From Pseudomonas sp. RIT-562 (lineage in GTDB: Bacteria > Pseudomonadota > Gammaproteobacteria > Pseudomonadales > Pseudomonadaceae): 64,000 nt of DNA. Positions 8,014 to 17,668 of the stretch are shown piece by piece; position 1 is the first letter of the stretch; each line of letters starts with the position of its first letter. The position numbers were made by a program, and so were the translations under genes. The DNA lies in NCBI RefSeq assembly GCF_026241895.1, contig NZ_JAPJIV010000008.1, positions 1 through 64,000 on the forward strand, given 5' to 3'. The notes beneath the pieces were generated by a model. That model saw nothing but the letters and a program-made list of their open reading frames with translations. It was not told the DNA's origin and ran no database searches.

Positions 8014-8589
8014 ATGACACTAACGCCACCGCGCAACGGCCTGACCCAGAGCTATCGCGAGATCCTCATCGGCATCGGTGAGAACCCCGACCGCGAAGGC
8101 CTGCTCGATACTCCCACACGAGCTGCCAAGGCCATGCAGTACCTCTGCCATGGCTATGAACAGAGTGTTGAAGAGATCGTCAACGGTGCGCTGTTCTCCT
8201 CGGACACCGACGAGATGATCATCGTCGCCGATATCGAACTCTACTCATTGTGCGAACATCACCTGCTGCCCTTCATCGGCAAGGCCCATGTGGCTTATAT
8301 TCCGACCGGCAAGGTGCTGGGCCTGTCGAAGATCGCGCGGCTGGTGGACATGTTCGCCCGCCGCCTGCAGATCCAGGAAAACCTCACCCGGCAAATCGCC
8401 GAGGCGGTGCAAGACGTGACCGGTGCCGCCGGCGTCGCGGTAGTGATCGAAGCCCGGCACATGTGCATGATGATGCGCGGCGTGGAAAAACAGAATTCGA
8501 CCATGAACACTTCGGTGATGCTCGGCGCCTTTCGCGAGTCGAGCAATACCCGCCAGGAGTTCCTGCAATTGATTGGACGGAGCAAGTAG
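8014..8589 (+). CDS. folE: GTP cyclohydrolase I (type IA)
   Basis: A 191-residue FolE that converts GTP to 7,8-dihydroneopterin triphosphate, the first step of folate and monapterin synthesis. The zinc ligands are visible as Cys80 and His83 in SLCEHH and Cys151 in [10 protein letters not shown]. Other signatures are [15 protein letters not shown] and the C-terminal NTRQEFL. The length and full domain match the zinc-dependent type IA enzyme. Because it sits between folM and folX, it is probably the monapterin-dedicated paralogue; Pseudomonas usually carries further folE genes. A fair ribosome binding site (gaggatc) precedes the ATG. Confidence 0.95.
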   Translation: MTLTPPRNGLTQSYREILIGIGENPDREGLLDTPTRAAKAMQYLCHGYEQSVEEIVNGALFSSDTDEMIIVADIELYSLCEHHLLPFIGKAHVAYIPTGKVLGLSKIARLVDMFARRLQIQENLTRQIAEAVQDVTGAAGVAVVIEARHMCMMMRGVEKQNSTMNTSVMLGAFRESSNTRQEFLQLIGRSK

Positions 8590-8591
8590 CA

Positions 8592-8963
8592 ATGCCACAA
8601 CTTCAGCCAGGAATGGCGCGCATCCGGGTCAAGGACCTGTGTTTGCGCACCTTCATCGGAATCAACGAGGACGAGATCCTCAACAAGCAGGACGTGCTGA
8701 TCAACCTGACGATCCTGTACGCGGCCCAGGAAGCGGTGCGCGACAATGATATCGATCACGCGCTGAACTACCGGACCATCACCAAGGCGATCATCGCTCA
8801 CGTGGAAGGTAACCGCTTCGCCCTGCTCGAACGCCTGACCCAGGAGATACTCGACCTGATCATGCTTAACGAGTCGGTGCTGTACGCCGAGGTCGAAGTG
8901 GACAAGCCCCACGCACTGCGCTTCGCCGAATCGGTGTCGATAACGCTTGCGGCGAGCCGCTAA
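8592..8963 (+). CDS. folX: FolX, dihydroneopterin triphosphate 2'-epimerase
   Basis: A 123-residue T-fold protein of the FolB/FolX family. It contains [16 protein letters not shown] near the N-terminus, NYRTITKAI in the middle, and [17 protein letters not shown] at the C-terminus. FolX epimerises dihydroneopterin triphosphate to dihydromonapterin triphosphate. The choice of FolX over FolB (aldolase) rests on the adjacent folM and folE and on the LRTFIGINE sequence, and is an inference. The ATG lies two bases after the folE stop, so the genes are almost certainly cotranscribed. Confidence 0.88.
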   Translation: MPQLQPGMARIRVKDLCLRTFIGINEDEILNKQDVLINLTILYAAQEAVRDNDIDHALNYRTITKAIIAHVEGNRFALLERLTQEILDLIMLNESVLYAEVEVDKPHALRFAESVSITLAASR

Positions 8964-9043
8964 GCTTCAAGCCTGGAGCTTCAAGCGATAAACTGAGTGC
9001 CACCGCAACCCAACTTGCAGCTTGAGGCTTGCCACTTGAAGCT
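8964..9043. repeat. Inverted agcttcaag/cttgaagct repeat cluster
   Basis: Two copies of agcttcaagc (8964-8987) face cttgcagcttgaggcttg and cttgaagct (9014-9043). The stretch can fold and occupies the gap between folX and the DUF1244 gene. This GCTTCAAG-type palindrome is another dispersed Pseudomonas intergenic repeat. Confidence 0.55.
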
Positions 9044-9060
9044 GTCTCGCAGAGAACCCC

Positions 9061-9357
9061 ATGACCGACCAACAACGCCTCGAACTCGAAGCCGCCGCCT
9101 TCCGCCGGCTGGTGGCTCACCTCGATAGCCGTAAGGATGTGCAGAACATCGACCTGATGAACCTCTCCGGGTTCTGCCGTAACTGCCTGTCCAAGTGGTA
9201 CAAGGCCGCCGCCGATGAACGCCAGATCGACGTCAGCCTCGACGACGCGCGCGAAGTCGTCTACGGCATGCCGTACGCCGAGTGGAAAGCCCAATACCAG
9301 CAAGAAGCCAGCGCCGAACAACAGGCGGCGTTCGCCAAAGGAAAACCCAATGAGTGA
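9061..9357 (+). CDS. DUF1244 family protein
   Basis: A 98-residue cytoplasmic protein of the DUF1244 family, recognised by the segment LMNLSGFCRNCLSKWY and by VVYGMPYAEWK. Two cysteines in FCRNC could bind a metal or a thiol partner, but the function is unknown. The last eight bases overlap the start of the HopJ-family gene, so the two proteins are translated together and probably act together. The ATG is preceded by gcagagaa, a modest ribosome binding site. Confidence 0.88.
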   Translation: MTDQQRLELEAAAFRRLVAHLDSRKDVQNIDLMNLSGFCRNCLSKWYKAAADERQIDVSLDDAREVVYGMPYAEWKAQYQQEASAEQQAAFAKGKPNE

Positions 9358-9688
9358 TTTGAACACCCTGAGCACCAGCCTCAAGAGCGGCGAACACATG
9401 TTTGCCGACACCCTGGCGTTCATTGCCGCCGGTTACGACTACCAGCCACAGGCGTTCGTCAACGGTGGCGTGGAAAACGCGGCCGGGCAGAACGAAGGTT
9501 CGTGCAAAACCCTGGGCCTGGCGCTGCTTGAAGGCCTGAGCGATGAAGAGGCACTGTTGGCGTTTGGCGAGCATTACCGCTCAGTGGTCGCCACGCCCGA
9601 GGGCAGCGACCATGGCAATATTCGGGCGTTGATTGCCAATGGGTTGGCAGGGGTGAAGTTCAGTGCGCAGCCGCTGACTCGTCGCTGA
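9350..9688 (+). CDS. HopJ-family protein
   Basis: A 112-residue protein of the HopJ type III effector family. The sequence TLAFIAAGYDYQPQAFVNG, then ENAAGQNEGSCKTLGLALL and FGEHYRSV is diagnostic. The name comes from a P. syringae candidate effector, but homologues occur in many free-living gamma-proteobacteria without type III secretion, and no secretion genes are nearby, so a housekeeping role is more likely. The gene overlaps the DUF1244 gene by eight bases. Confidence 0.88.
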   Translation: MSDLNTLSTSLKSGEHMFADTLAFIAAGYDYQPQAFVNGGVENAAGQNEGSCKTLGLALLEGLSDEEALLAFGEHYRSVVATPEGSDHGNIRALIANGLAGVKFSAQPLTRR

Positions 9689-9694
9689 CCTGAA

Positions 9695-9731
9695 ATCAAA
9701 AGATCGGGCCGCGTTCGGACGATCTTTTGAT
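9695..9731 (+). terminator. Hairpin after the HopJ gene
   Basis: Twelve-base arms atcaaaagatcg (9695-9706) and cgatcttttgat (9720-9731) pair exactly around a 13-base loop. It is placed seven bases after the HopJ stop. It lacks a long T tract but is the only obvious candidate terminator. Confidence 0.5.
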
Positions 9732-9845
9732 CTTCCAAAACATCCCGACTTTTAAGATTGACCCGGCGACTTTATTTCGTTTGCCCGCCACCACTGCTCA
9801 CGGCTTAGATAAAAAGAAGCATCCCTTCTTCAGAGTCGGTCACCC

Positions 9846-11096
9846 ATGAGCAGCGAAACCATTAGCCGTTCGATCAACGTGGTTCACCCCGTCACCCTCA
9901 GCCACGGCAACAACGCCGAGGTCTGGGACACCGCTGGCAAGCGCTATATCGACTTCGTCGGTGGGATCGGCGTGCTCAACCTCGGTCACTGCCACCCACG
10001 CATCGTCGCGGCCATCCGCGACCAGGCCACCCGCCTGACCCATTACGCATTCAACGCCGCCCCGCACCAGCCCTACATCGATTTGATGGAGCGCCTCAGT
10101 GCCTTTATTCCCGTGGACTACCCGGTCAGCGGGATGCTCACCAACAGCGGCGCAGAAGCCGCAGAAAATGCCTTGAAGATCGTCCGTGGCGCCACCGGGC
10201 GCAGTGCCGTGATCGCCTTTGACGGCGCGTTCCACGGCCGGACCCTGGCGACCCTCAACCTCAACGGCAAAGTGGCGCCCTACAAGCAGAAAATCGGCGT
10301 GCTGCCCGGCCCTGTGTACCACCTGCCCTATCCGAGCCGGGACAATGGCGTGAGCTGCGCTGAAGCCCTGAAAGCCATGGAGCGCCTGTTCAGCGTGGAA
10401 ATCGACGTCGATGACGTCGCCTGCTTTATCTTCGAACCGGTGCAGGGCGAAGCGGGCTTTCTCGCGATGGACCCGCAGTTTGCCCAGGCACTGCGGCGCT
10501 TTTGCGACGACAAGGGCATTGTGCTGATCGCCGACGAGATCCAGTCGGGCTTCGGCCGTACCGGCCAGCGTTTCGGGTTTTCGCGCCTGGGCATCGAGCC
10601 AGATCTGATTCTGCTCGGCAAAAGCATCGCCGGCGGGATGCCACTGGGGGCCGTGGTGGGGCGCAAGGAGCTGCTCGACGTATTGCCCAAGGGCGGGCTG
10701 GGCGGCACATATTCCGGCAACCCCATCGCCTGCGCCGCCGCGCTGGCGACCCTCGACGAAATGACTGACGCACAGCTGCACAATTGGGGCGCGCAGCAGG
10801 AAGAAGCCATCGTCAGCCGCTATCAGTCCTGGATCGCCAGGCAGCTGTCGCCCTTTCTCGGGCGCCTGACCGGGGTGGGCGCGATGCGCGGCATCGAGCT
10901 GAGTCACCCTGACGGCACACCCGCTGCGGCGCAGCTCACCCAGCTGCTGGCCCTGGCCCGCGATTCCGGCTTGCTGCTGATGCCCAGTGGCAAGTCGCGG
11001 CACATTGTCAGGTTGCTGGCCCCGTTGACCACCGAGGCTGCAGTGCTGGAGGAAGGACTGGATATCCTTGAAGCCTGCCTGGCGAAACTCGACTGA
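9846..11096 (+). CDS. Class III pyridoxal-phosphate aminotransferase (GabT-like)
   Basis: A 416-residue class III aminotransferase. The protein shows NSGAEAAENALKIVR (phosphate-binding turn), AFHGRT, FEPVQGEAG, DEIQSGFGRTG with the ring-binding Asp, and the Schiff-base Lys259 in LLGKSIAGGMPLGA. It is closest in pattern to 4-aminobutyrate transaminases. An amino acid ABC transporter and a FAD amine oxidase follow, so it probably works in uptake and breakdown of a polyamine or an omega-amino acid. A 216-base gap with a half-REP separates it from the transporter, so it may be transcribed alone. The precise amino donor is not determined. Confidence 0.9.
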   Translation: MSSETISRSINVVHPVTLSHGNNAEVWDTAGKRYIDFVGGIGVLNLGHCHPRIVAAIRDQATRLTHYAFNAAPHQPYIDLMERLSAFIPVDYPVSGMLTNSGAEAAENALKIVRGATGRSAVIAFDGAFHGRTLATLNLNGKVAPYKQKIGVLPGPVYHLPYPSRDNGVSCAEALKAMERLFSVEIDVDDVACFIFEPVQGEAGFLAMDPQFAQALRRFCDDKGIVLIADEIQSGFGRTGQRFGFSRLGIEPDLILLGKSIAGGMPLGAVVGRKELLDVLPKGGLGGTYSGNPIACAAALATLDEMTDAQLHNWGAQQEEAIVSRYQSWIARQLSPFLGRLTGVGAMRGIELSHPDGTPAAAQLTQLLALARDSGLLLMPSGKSRHIVRLLAPLTTEAAVLEEGLDILEACLAKLD

Positions 11097-11219
11097 TAGC
11101 AAAATGAGCTCAGGGACTGACGTAGCGAATTATGGTCGCTTGCAGTCGCGGATTTTGCGTCGCAATACTCATTGAAGAACTCGATTCAAATTTTCCGCCC
11201 TTGGCGATCTCAGGGTCGC

Positions 11220-11243
11220 CATCGCCGGCAAGCCGGCTTCTAC
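11220..11243 (+). repeat. Single REP-like element
   Basis: The sequence catcgccggcaagccggctt then ctac is a short self-complementary half-REP between the aminotransferase and permease genes. The remainder of that 216-base gap shows no clear promoter. Confidence 0.55.
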
Positions 11244-11312
11244 AAAAGCGCGGTGTACATTAGCCCCCAATCTTATTAGCGAGATCATCATCATTTAGAC
11301 GCCGAGGCCTGC

Positions 11313-12287
11313 ATGTATCACGACAATATAATTTATAAAAAGAAGTCCAACGATCCTCAATTCCTCCTCGGCGTCGCCGTTGTGCTGTTCCTCGGCGCCT
11401 ACCTGATGAACCTGGGGAACAGCGCCCTCAGCAACTTCCTGCATCCGCTGCTGGGCAATGCGCCCGACAGCCTGACCGCCCGCAACATCGCCATCGGCTT
11501 GGCCATTGCCGTGCTGGGAACCCTGAATTTCCACGTCCTCGGACGCCTCAAGTTCAAGGTGCAGACCACGGTGGTGTGGATCGAACTGCTGATCCTGTTC
11601 CTCGCGTTCTTCGACACCTTCAACCTGTCTTACAGCTTTATACTCGACAAGGTCGGCTTCCTGATCATCCAGGGTGCTGCCACTACGCTGTATATCTCGG
11701 CAGTGGCGATCGTGATTGCCTTCGTCCTGGCGCTGATCGGTGCGGTCGCCAAGCTGTCGAACAACGGCCTGGCCAACGCCCTCGCCTCGTTCTACACCTC
11801 GTTCTTTCGCGGAGTGCCATTGCTGATCCAGATCTACCTGATCTACCTCGGCCTGCCACAACTGGGTTATGTAGTCGACGCTGTCCCGGCGGGCATCCTC
11901 GCGTTGTCGCTGTGCTACGGCGCCTACATGACGGAGATTTTCCGCGCCGGCATCCAGAGCATTCCGGTGGGCCAGTGGGAAGCGTCCCGGGCCCTGAACA
12001 TCAGCCCGTTCAAGACCTTGAGCCGGGTGATCATGCCCCAGGCCCTGCGCGTGATTATCCCGCCGACCGGCAACCAGTTCATCGCCATGCTCAAGGACAG
12101 CTCACTGGTCTCGGTGATTGGCGTGTGGGAGTTGATGTACCTGGCCAAGACCCAGGGCCGTGCGGACTTTCGCCACCTGGAAATGCTGATCACCGCTGCA
12201 ATGATCTACTGGGCGCTGTCGTTCATTCTCGAGCGAGTGCAGGCGCGAATCGAAAAACGGGTCAACCGATCCACGGCAAGGGGTTGA
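11313..12287 (+). CDS. Polar amino acid ABC transporter permease
   Basis: A 324-residue inner-membrane permease of the HisMQ type. Hydrophobic helices begin at about residue 15, and a second set from about 60 leads to the permease domain proper (GAATTLYISAVAIVIAF onwards). The coupling-loop signature is visible as QWEASRALNISPF, and FFRGVPLLIQIYL is typical of the family. The extra N-terminal helices make it longer than the usual 220-250 residues. GAGG six bases before the ATG supports the start. The ATPase and binding-protein genes follow. The single permease would be expected to form a homodimer. Confidence 0.9.
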   Translation: MYHDNIIYKKKSNDPQFLLGVAVVLFLGAYLMNLGNSALSNFLHPLLGNAPDSLTARNIAIGLAIAVLGTLNFHVLGRLKFKVQTTVVWIELLILFLAFFDTFNLSYSFILDKVGFLIIQGAATTLYISAVAIVIAFVLALIGAVAKLSNNGLANALASFYTSFFRGVPLLIQIYLIYLGLPQLGYVVDAVPAGILALSLCYGAYMTEIFRAGIQSIPVGQWEASRALNISPFKTLSRVIMPQALRVIIPPTGNQFIAMLKDSSLVSVIGVWELMYLAKTQGRADFRHLEMLITAAMIYWALSFILERVQARIEKRVNRSTARG

Positions 12288-12293
12288 TGGCTG

Positions 12294-13085
12294 ATGTCTC
12301 TTACCAGTACCGCAGAACGTCTCGACCTGGCCCCCGCAGCGCCAGCTAATTCTTCGATGATCAGCATCACCGGCTTGAACAAGTGGTACGGCAATTTTCA
12401 TGCGCTACGCGATGTCGACCTGAACGTCGCCGCCGGTGAAATCCTGGTGGTGTGCGGGCCCTCGGGCTCGGGCAAGTCGACGATGATTCGCTGCATCAAC
12501 CATCTGGAGAATTTCCAGAAGGGCCAGATCAAGGTCAACGGGATCATCCTCACCAGCGAGGCGGAAAGTGTCAGCGCCGTGCGCAGTGAAATCGGCATGG
12601 TGTTCCAGAGTTTCAACCTGTTCCCGCACCTCAGCGTGATGGACAACCTGACCCTGGCACCGCAACTGGTGCAAGGCGTGTCGGCGGCCGAAGCGAAAAA
12701 GCGCGCGCAGGTGTACCTGGAGCGGGTGCGCATTGCCGAACATGCCGACAAATATCCCTCGCAATTGTCCGGAGGCCAGCAGCAGCGCGTAGCGATAGCC
12801 CGAGCGCTGTGCATGAACCCCAAAGTCATGTTGTTCGATGAACCGACTTCTGCCCTCGATCCGGAAATGGTTCATGAAGTCCTGGACGTGATGGGCGAGC
12901 TGGCCACCGACGGCATGACCATGATCTGCGTGACCCATGAAATGGGCTTTGCCAGCAAGGTCGCCGACCGCGTGCTGTTCATGGACCAGGGTCAGGTGAT
13001 CGAACAGGCCACCCCGGCTGAATTTTTCAATAACCCACAGACCGAACGTGCGCAGAAATTCCTGTCGCAGATCATCGGACACTGA
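12294..13085 (+). CDS. Amino acid ABC transporter ATP-binding protein
   Basis: A 263-residue ABC ATPase of the GlnQ/HisP class. It has Walker [10 protein letters not shown], the Q-loop in [12 protein letters not shown], the signature [15 protein letters not shown], Walker [15 protein letters not shown], and the H-loop VTHEMGF. It energises the permease encoded directly upstream (six bases between stop and start). Other short-distance ATGs exist just before the chosen one, but they lead into a different frame. Confidence 0.95.
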   Translation: MSLTSTAERLDLAPAAPANSSMISITGLNKWYGNFHALRDVDLNVAAGEILVVCGPSGSGKSTMIRCINHLENFQKGQIKVNGIILTSEAESVSAVRSEIGMVFQSFNLFPHLSVMDNLTLAPQLVQGVSAAEAKKRAQVYLERVRIAEHADKYPSQLSGGQQQRVAIARALCMNPKVMLFDEPTSALDPEMVHEVLDVMGELATDGMTMICVTHEMGFASKVADRVLFMDQGQVIEQATPAEFFNNPQTERAQKFLSQIIGH

Positions 13086-13130
13086 AGACCGCTTCGCCCG
13101 CCATAACAATAACGAGACATGGAGATGGAC

Positions 13131-13964
13131 ATGGTCAGAAGTAAACGCGTACTCACCCTCGCCGCCGCAATGTCGCTGTTGTTTGTCGGCGCCGCCAATG
13201 CCGGTGCGGTGCTGGACAAGATCCAGAGCAGCAAGACGATGACGGTTGCCACGTCGGCCACCTGGCCGCCACAAGGCTTCATCAACGACAAGAATGAAAT
13301 CGACGGTTTCGATATCGACGTCTCGAAAGAAATCGCCAAGCGCCTGGGCGTCGAGGTCAAGTTCATCACGCCCGACTGGGATGTAATCACTGCCGGCAAG
13401 TGGAACGGCCGCTGGGACATGTCCGTGGGTTCGATGACCGCGACCAAGAGCCGCGCGCGCATCCTCGACTTCCCCGGCACTTATTACTACGTTCCCTACG
13501 TGTTTGCCGTGCACGACAAGTCCTCGGTCACCGACCACAAGGCGCTGAATGGCAAGACCATCGGCGTTGAAGGCGGCACCACTTCCGAGGACTTCCTCAA
13601 CCAGGCCCTGGCCATCGAAACCACCGATGTGCCGCCAGTGGTGTACGACGTCAAGACCGAAAAGATGAAGACCTACGCCGGCTCCGTCGGACCGCTGGAC
13701 GATCTGCGCCTGGGCGATGGAGCCCGCCTGGATGCCATCCTGACCCAACGCAGCACCCTGGATGCGGCGGTCAAAAAAGGGTATCCGCTGCGTGCTGTGG
13801 ATAACGCTGTCGCGTTCTACGAACCGCTGGCTGTGGCGACCGACAAGGGTGACCCGGAGTTGAAGGCGAAGCTCGGTACCATCATTGAAGAGATGCACAA
13901 GGATGGCACGCTGGCCAAGTTATCGACCAAGTGGTACGGCGTCGATTATTCGACCGTCAAGTAA
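13131..13964 (+). CDS. Amino acid ABC transporter substrate-binding protein
   Basis: A periplasmic solute-binding protein of 277 residues (SBP family 3). A signal peptide with basic start and hydrophobic core runs to AANA, with likely cleavage before GAVLDK. The mature protein shows ATSATWPPQGFINDKNEIDG and FDIDVSKEIAKRLG, the usual first lobe. Three in-frame ATGs lie at 13119, 13125 and 13131. I prefer the last because GGAG at 13121-13124 is six bases upstream and the resulting signal peptide is standard. Ligand unknown, probably an amino acid or amine given the neighbouring oxidase and transaminase. Confidence 0.92.
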   Translation: MVRSKRVLTLAAAMSLLFVGAANAGAVLDKIQSSKTMTVATSATWPPQGFINDKNEIDGFDIDVSKEIAKRLGVEVKFITPDWDVITAGKWNGRWDMSVGSMTATKSRARILDFPGTYYYVPYVFAVHDKSSVTDHKALNGKTIGVEGGTTSEDFLNQALAIETTDVPPVVYDVKTEKMKTYAGSVGPLDDLRLGDGARLDAILTQRSTLDAAVKKGYPLRAVDNAVAFYEPLAVATDKGDPELKAKLGTIIEEMHKDGTLAKLSTKWYGVDYSTVK

Positions 13965-13991
13965 CCCGACGGGAGCAAAGCTGCTCCTGCC

Positions 13992-14083
13992 CTGTGGGAG
14001 CGGGCTTGCTCGCGAAAGCGGTTTACCCGTCAAACCATTCAGTGCCTGATTCACCGCTTTCGCGAGCAAGCCCGCTCCCACAG
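13992..14083. repeat. REPIN copy 1 (inverted REP pair)
   Basis: Thirty-one-base arms (13992-14022 and 14053-14083) are exact inverted complements. They contain gggagcgggcttgctcgcga and enclose a 30-base spacer with accattcagtgcctgattc. A nearly identical copy, spacer included, sits at 15419-15505 on the other side of the oxidase gene. Confidence 0.95.
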
Positions 14084-14123
14084 GATTGGGTGTGATTGGT
14101 CAACTATTTTCAAGGATCGACCC

Positions 14124-15407
14124 ATGTCCTTCCCCAATACCTGGTACTCCCAAACCTCGCTGCCCCGGGCGGCCAGGTCCGCACTCAATACCGATGAAAG
14201 CTGCGACGTGTGCATCATCGGTGCCGGTATCGCCGGCCTCACCGCCGCCCTGGAACTGACCCGGCGCGGCAAACGGGTGACCCTGCTCGAGGCCCATCAG
14301 GTTGCCTGGGGCGCATCCGGGCGCAACGGCGGCGTGGTCTCGCCTGGCTGGGCCGAAGGCTCCGGCGCCATTCGCAAAAAACTCGGGCTGGATCAGGCCA
14401 GGGCGCTGTTCCAGATGTCAGTCGAAGGCGTACAGATCGTGCGCGACAATATCGCTGAACTGGCGCTGGACGGTTGCGCGCCATCCGCCGGCACCATCCG
14501 GGTCAAGCGCTACGACGACGGCGCTGGCGTGAAGTCGCACATCGAAACGATGCGCCGCGATTTCGGCTACGAACTCAATTACCTCGACACCGCGCAGGTT
14601 CGCCAACGCGCTCACACCCTGCGCTATTTCCAGGGAGTCGAAGACCCCAACGCCATGCATTTTCACCCGCTCAATTACTGCCTGGGCCTGGCCCGGTCCA
14701 TCGAAGCGGGCGGTGGCAAGATTTACGAACAATCAAAAATGCTCGCCTGGCACCACGAAGGCGCGGACAAAGTAATCAACACGGCTCACGGCAGTGTGCG
14801 CTGCCAGCACCTGGTGTTCTGTGCCGGCGGTTATGGTGGCCCGGAGCTGCAGAAACTCAGCCGCGCCTACCTGCCGATCGCCACGTACGTGGTGCTGACC
14901 GAGCACCTGGGTGACTCGATCAAGTCCGTGCTCGATTCCGGCGCAGCGTTCTCCGACGACCGCCGGGCTTCGGATTATTATCGGGTGGTGGAAGGTGATC
15001 GACTGCTGTGGGGCGGGCGCATCACCACGCGCAATGAACAGAACGAAAAAGCCCTGGCGGCCATGCTCAAGGCAGACATGGTCTCGGTCTATTCACAGCT
15101 GGCCTCGGTGAAAATCGACCTGGCCTGGTCCGGACTGATGGGATACTCAACCAACAAAATGCCTAACCTGGGGCTGCTGGAACCGGGGGTGTGGGCGTGT
15201 ACTTCGTTTGGTGGGCATGGGTTGAATACCGGTTCGATTGGCGGTCGAGTGATCGCCGAAGCGGTGTGCGGGGAGAGTCGGCGGTATGAGCTGTTCAAGC
15301 CTTACTTACTGGACTGGAACGGTGGGCCATTTGGCCGGGTGGCGGCGAATGCGATTTATCAATCGTTGAAGGTGATGGATTTCGTCCAGGAAAGGATTCG
15401 CGGTTGA
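14124..15407 (+). CDS. FAD-dependent amine oxidase (DAO family, PuuB-like)
   Basis: A 427-residue FAD oxidoreductase of the D-amino acid oxidase family. The dinucleotide-binding motif is CIIGAGIAGLTAALEL with EAHQVAWGASGRNGG, which is characteristic of gamma-glutamylputrescine oxidases and relatives. The C-terminus has FGGHGLNTGSIGGRVIAE, the second FAD-binding region. It would oxidise a primary or secondary amine with release of hydrogen peroxide and ammonia, in keeping with the adjacent transporter. No glutamylpolyamine synthetase gene is in view, so a full Puu route cannot be claimed. The gene is bracketed by two copies of the same REPIN. Confidence 0.88.
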   Translation: MSFPNTWYSQTSLPRAARSALNTDESCDVCIIGAGIAGLTAALELTRRGKRVTLLEAHQVAWGASGRNGGVVSPGWAEGSGAIRKKLGLDQARALFQMSVEGVQIVRDNIAELALDGCAPSAGTIRVKRYDDGAGVKSHIETMRRDFGYELNYLDTAQVRQRAHTLRYFQGVEDPNAMHFHPLNYCLGLARSIEAGGGKIYEQSKMLAWHHEGADKVINTAHGSVRCQHLVFCAGGYGGPELQKLSRAYLPIATYVVLTEHLGDSIKSVLDSGAAFSDDRRASDYYRVVEGDRLLWGGRITTRNEQNEKALAAMLKADMVSVYSQLASVKIDLAWSGLMGYSTNKMPNLGLLEPGVWACTSFGGHGLNTGSIGGRVIAEAVCGESRRYELFKPYLLDWNGGPFGRVAANAIYQSLKVMDFVQERIRG

Positions 15408-15418
15408 CCACGATAAAT

Positions 15419-15505
15419 GTGGGAGCGGGCTTGCTCGCGAAAGCGGTTACCAGTCCAACCATTCAGCGCCTGATTCACCGCTTTCGCGAGCAAGCCCGCT
15501 CCCAC
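15419..15505. repeat. REPIN copy 2 (inverted REP pair)
   Basis: Twenty-nine-base arms (15419-15447 and 15477-15505) are exact inverted complements. The spacer differs from that of copy 1 (13992-14083) at only a few bases (accattcagcgcctgattc against accattcagtgcctgattc). Confidence 0.95.
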
Positions 15506-15536
15506 CTGTAACCTGCGGCGCTAATCACAATGTGCA

Positions 15537-15565
15537 CAAAAAAACCGGCCGAAGCCGGTTTTTTC
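15537..15565 (-). terminator. trxB terminator (bidirectional)
   Basis: The stem aaccggc (15543-15549), loop cgaa and arm gccggtt (15554-15560) are bordered by A and T runs on the two sides. It can stop transcription from either strand and lies directly after the trxB stop. Confidence 0.85.
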
Positions 15566-15577
15566 ATTACAACGATC

Positions 15578-16852
<1,275 letters not shown>

Positions 16853-17605
16853 ATGCCCGCCCCCGTACTCTCTGGCCCGCAATACCTGCGTGAAGGTCTC
16901 AAGCTGGTCCTGAGCCCTGGCCTGCGATTGTTTGTGCTGTTGCCACTGGTAATCAACCTGGTGCTGTTCGTCGGATTGATCTACCTGGCCAGCCATCAGT
17001 TCAGCCTGTGGGTCGATACGCTGATGCCATCCCTTCCCGACTGGCTGAGTTTCCTCAGTTACATTCTGTGGCCAATTTTCGTGGTACTGGTGGTATTGAT
17101 GGTGTTTTTCACCTTCACGATGCTGGCCAACATAATCGCTGCACCCTTTAACGGCTTTCTCGCGGAAAAAGTCGAAGTGGTGGTGCGCGGCACCGACGAC
17201 TTCCCCGCCTTCAGCTGGGGTGAACTGATTGCCATGATCCCGCGCACCCTCGCCCGGGAGATGCGCAAGCTCGGCTACTTCCTGCCGCGAGCGCTGGGGC
17301 TATTCATCCTGTCCTTCATCCCCGTGGTAAACATCATCGCTGCGCCGCTGTGGCTGCTGTTCGGGGTGTGGATGATGGCGATCCAGTACATCGACTATCC
17401 GGCGGATAACCACAAGCTCGGCTGGAACGAGATGCTTGCCTGGCTGCGCGAAAAGCGTTGGCAGAGCATGAGTTTTGGCGGGAGTGTTTACCTGGTGCTG
17501 TTGATTCCAGTGGTGAACATTCTGATGATGCCGGCAGCCGTAGCCGGCGCAACGTTGTTCTGGGTGCGTGAACGAGGCGCGGAAAACCTGGTAACCCAGG
17601 GCTGA
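16853..17605 (+). CDS. cysZ: CysZ sulfate uptake membrane protein
   Basis: A 250-residue membrane protein of the CysZ/EI24 family. Hydrophobic segments run at about residues 20-50, 65-95, 140-175 and 200-235, with the conserved [20 protein letters not shown] after the second and [14 protein letters not shown] before the last. CysZ moves sulfate into the cell for cysteine synthesis. The ATG has cggag five bases upstream. The next gene, a glycosyltransferase, starts about 60 bases downstream on the same strand. Confidence 0.92.
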   Translation: MPAPVLSGPQYLREGLKLVLSPGLRLFVLLPLVINLVLFVGLIYLASHQFSLWVDTLMPSLPDWLSFLSYILWPIFVVLVVLMVFFTFTMLANIIAAPFNGFLAEKVEVVVRGTDDFPAFSWGELIAMIPRTLAREMRKLGYFLPRALGLFILSFIPVVNIIAAPLWLLFGVWMMAIQYIDYPADNHKLGWNEMLAWLREKRWQSMSFGGSVYLVLLIPVVNILMMPAAVAGATLFWVRERGAENLVTQG

Positions 17606-17668
17606 CTGTTCACAAATCCATCATTTCTCCGTCACACCGACGACATGGCCCCAGCCGACACTGGGGTC

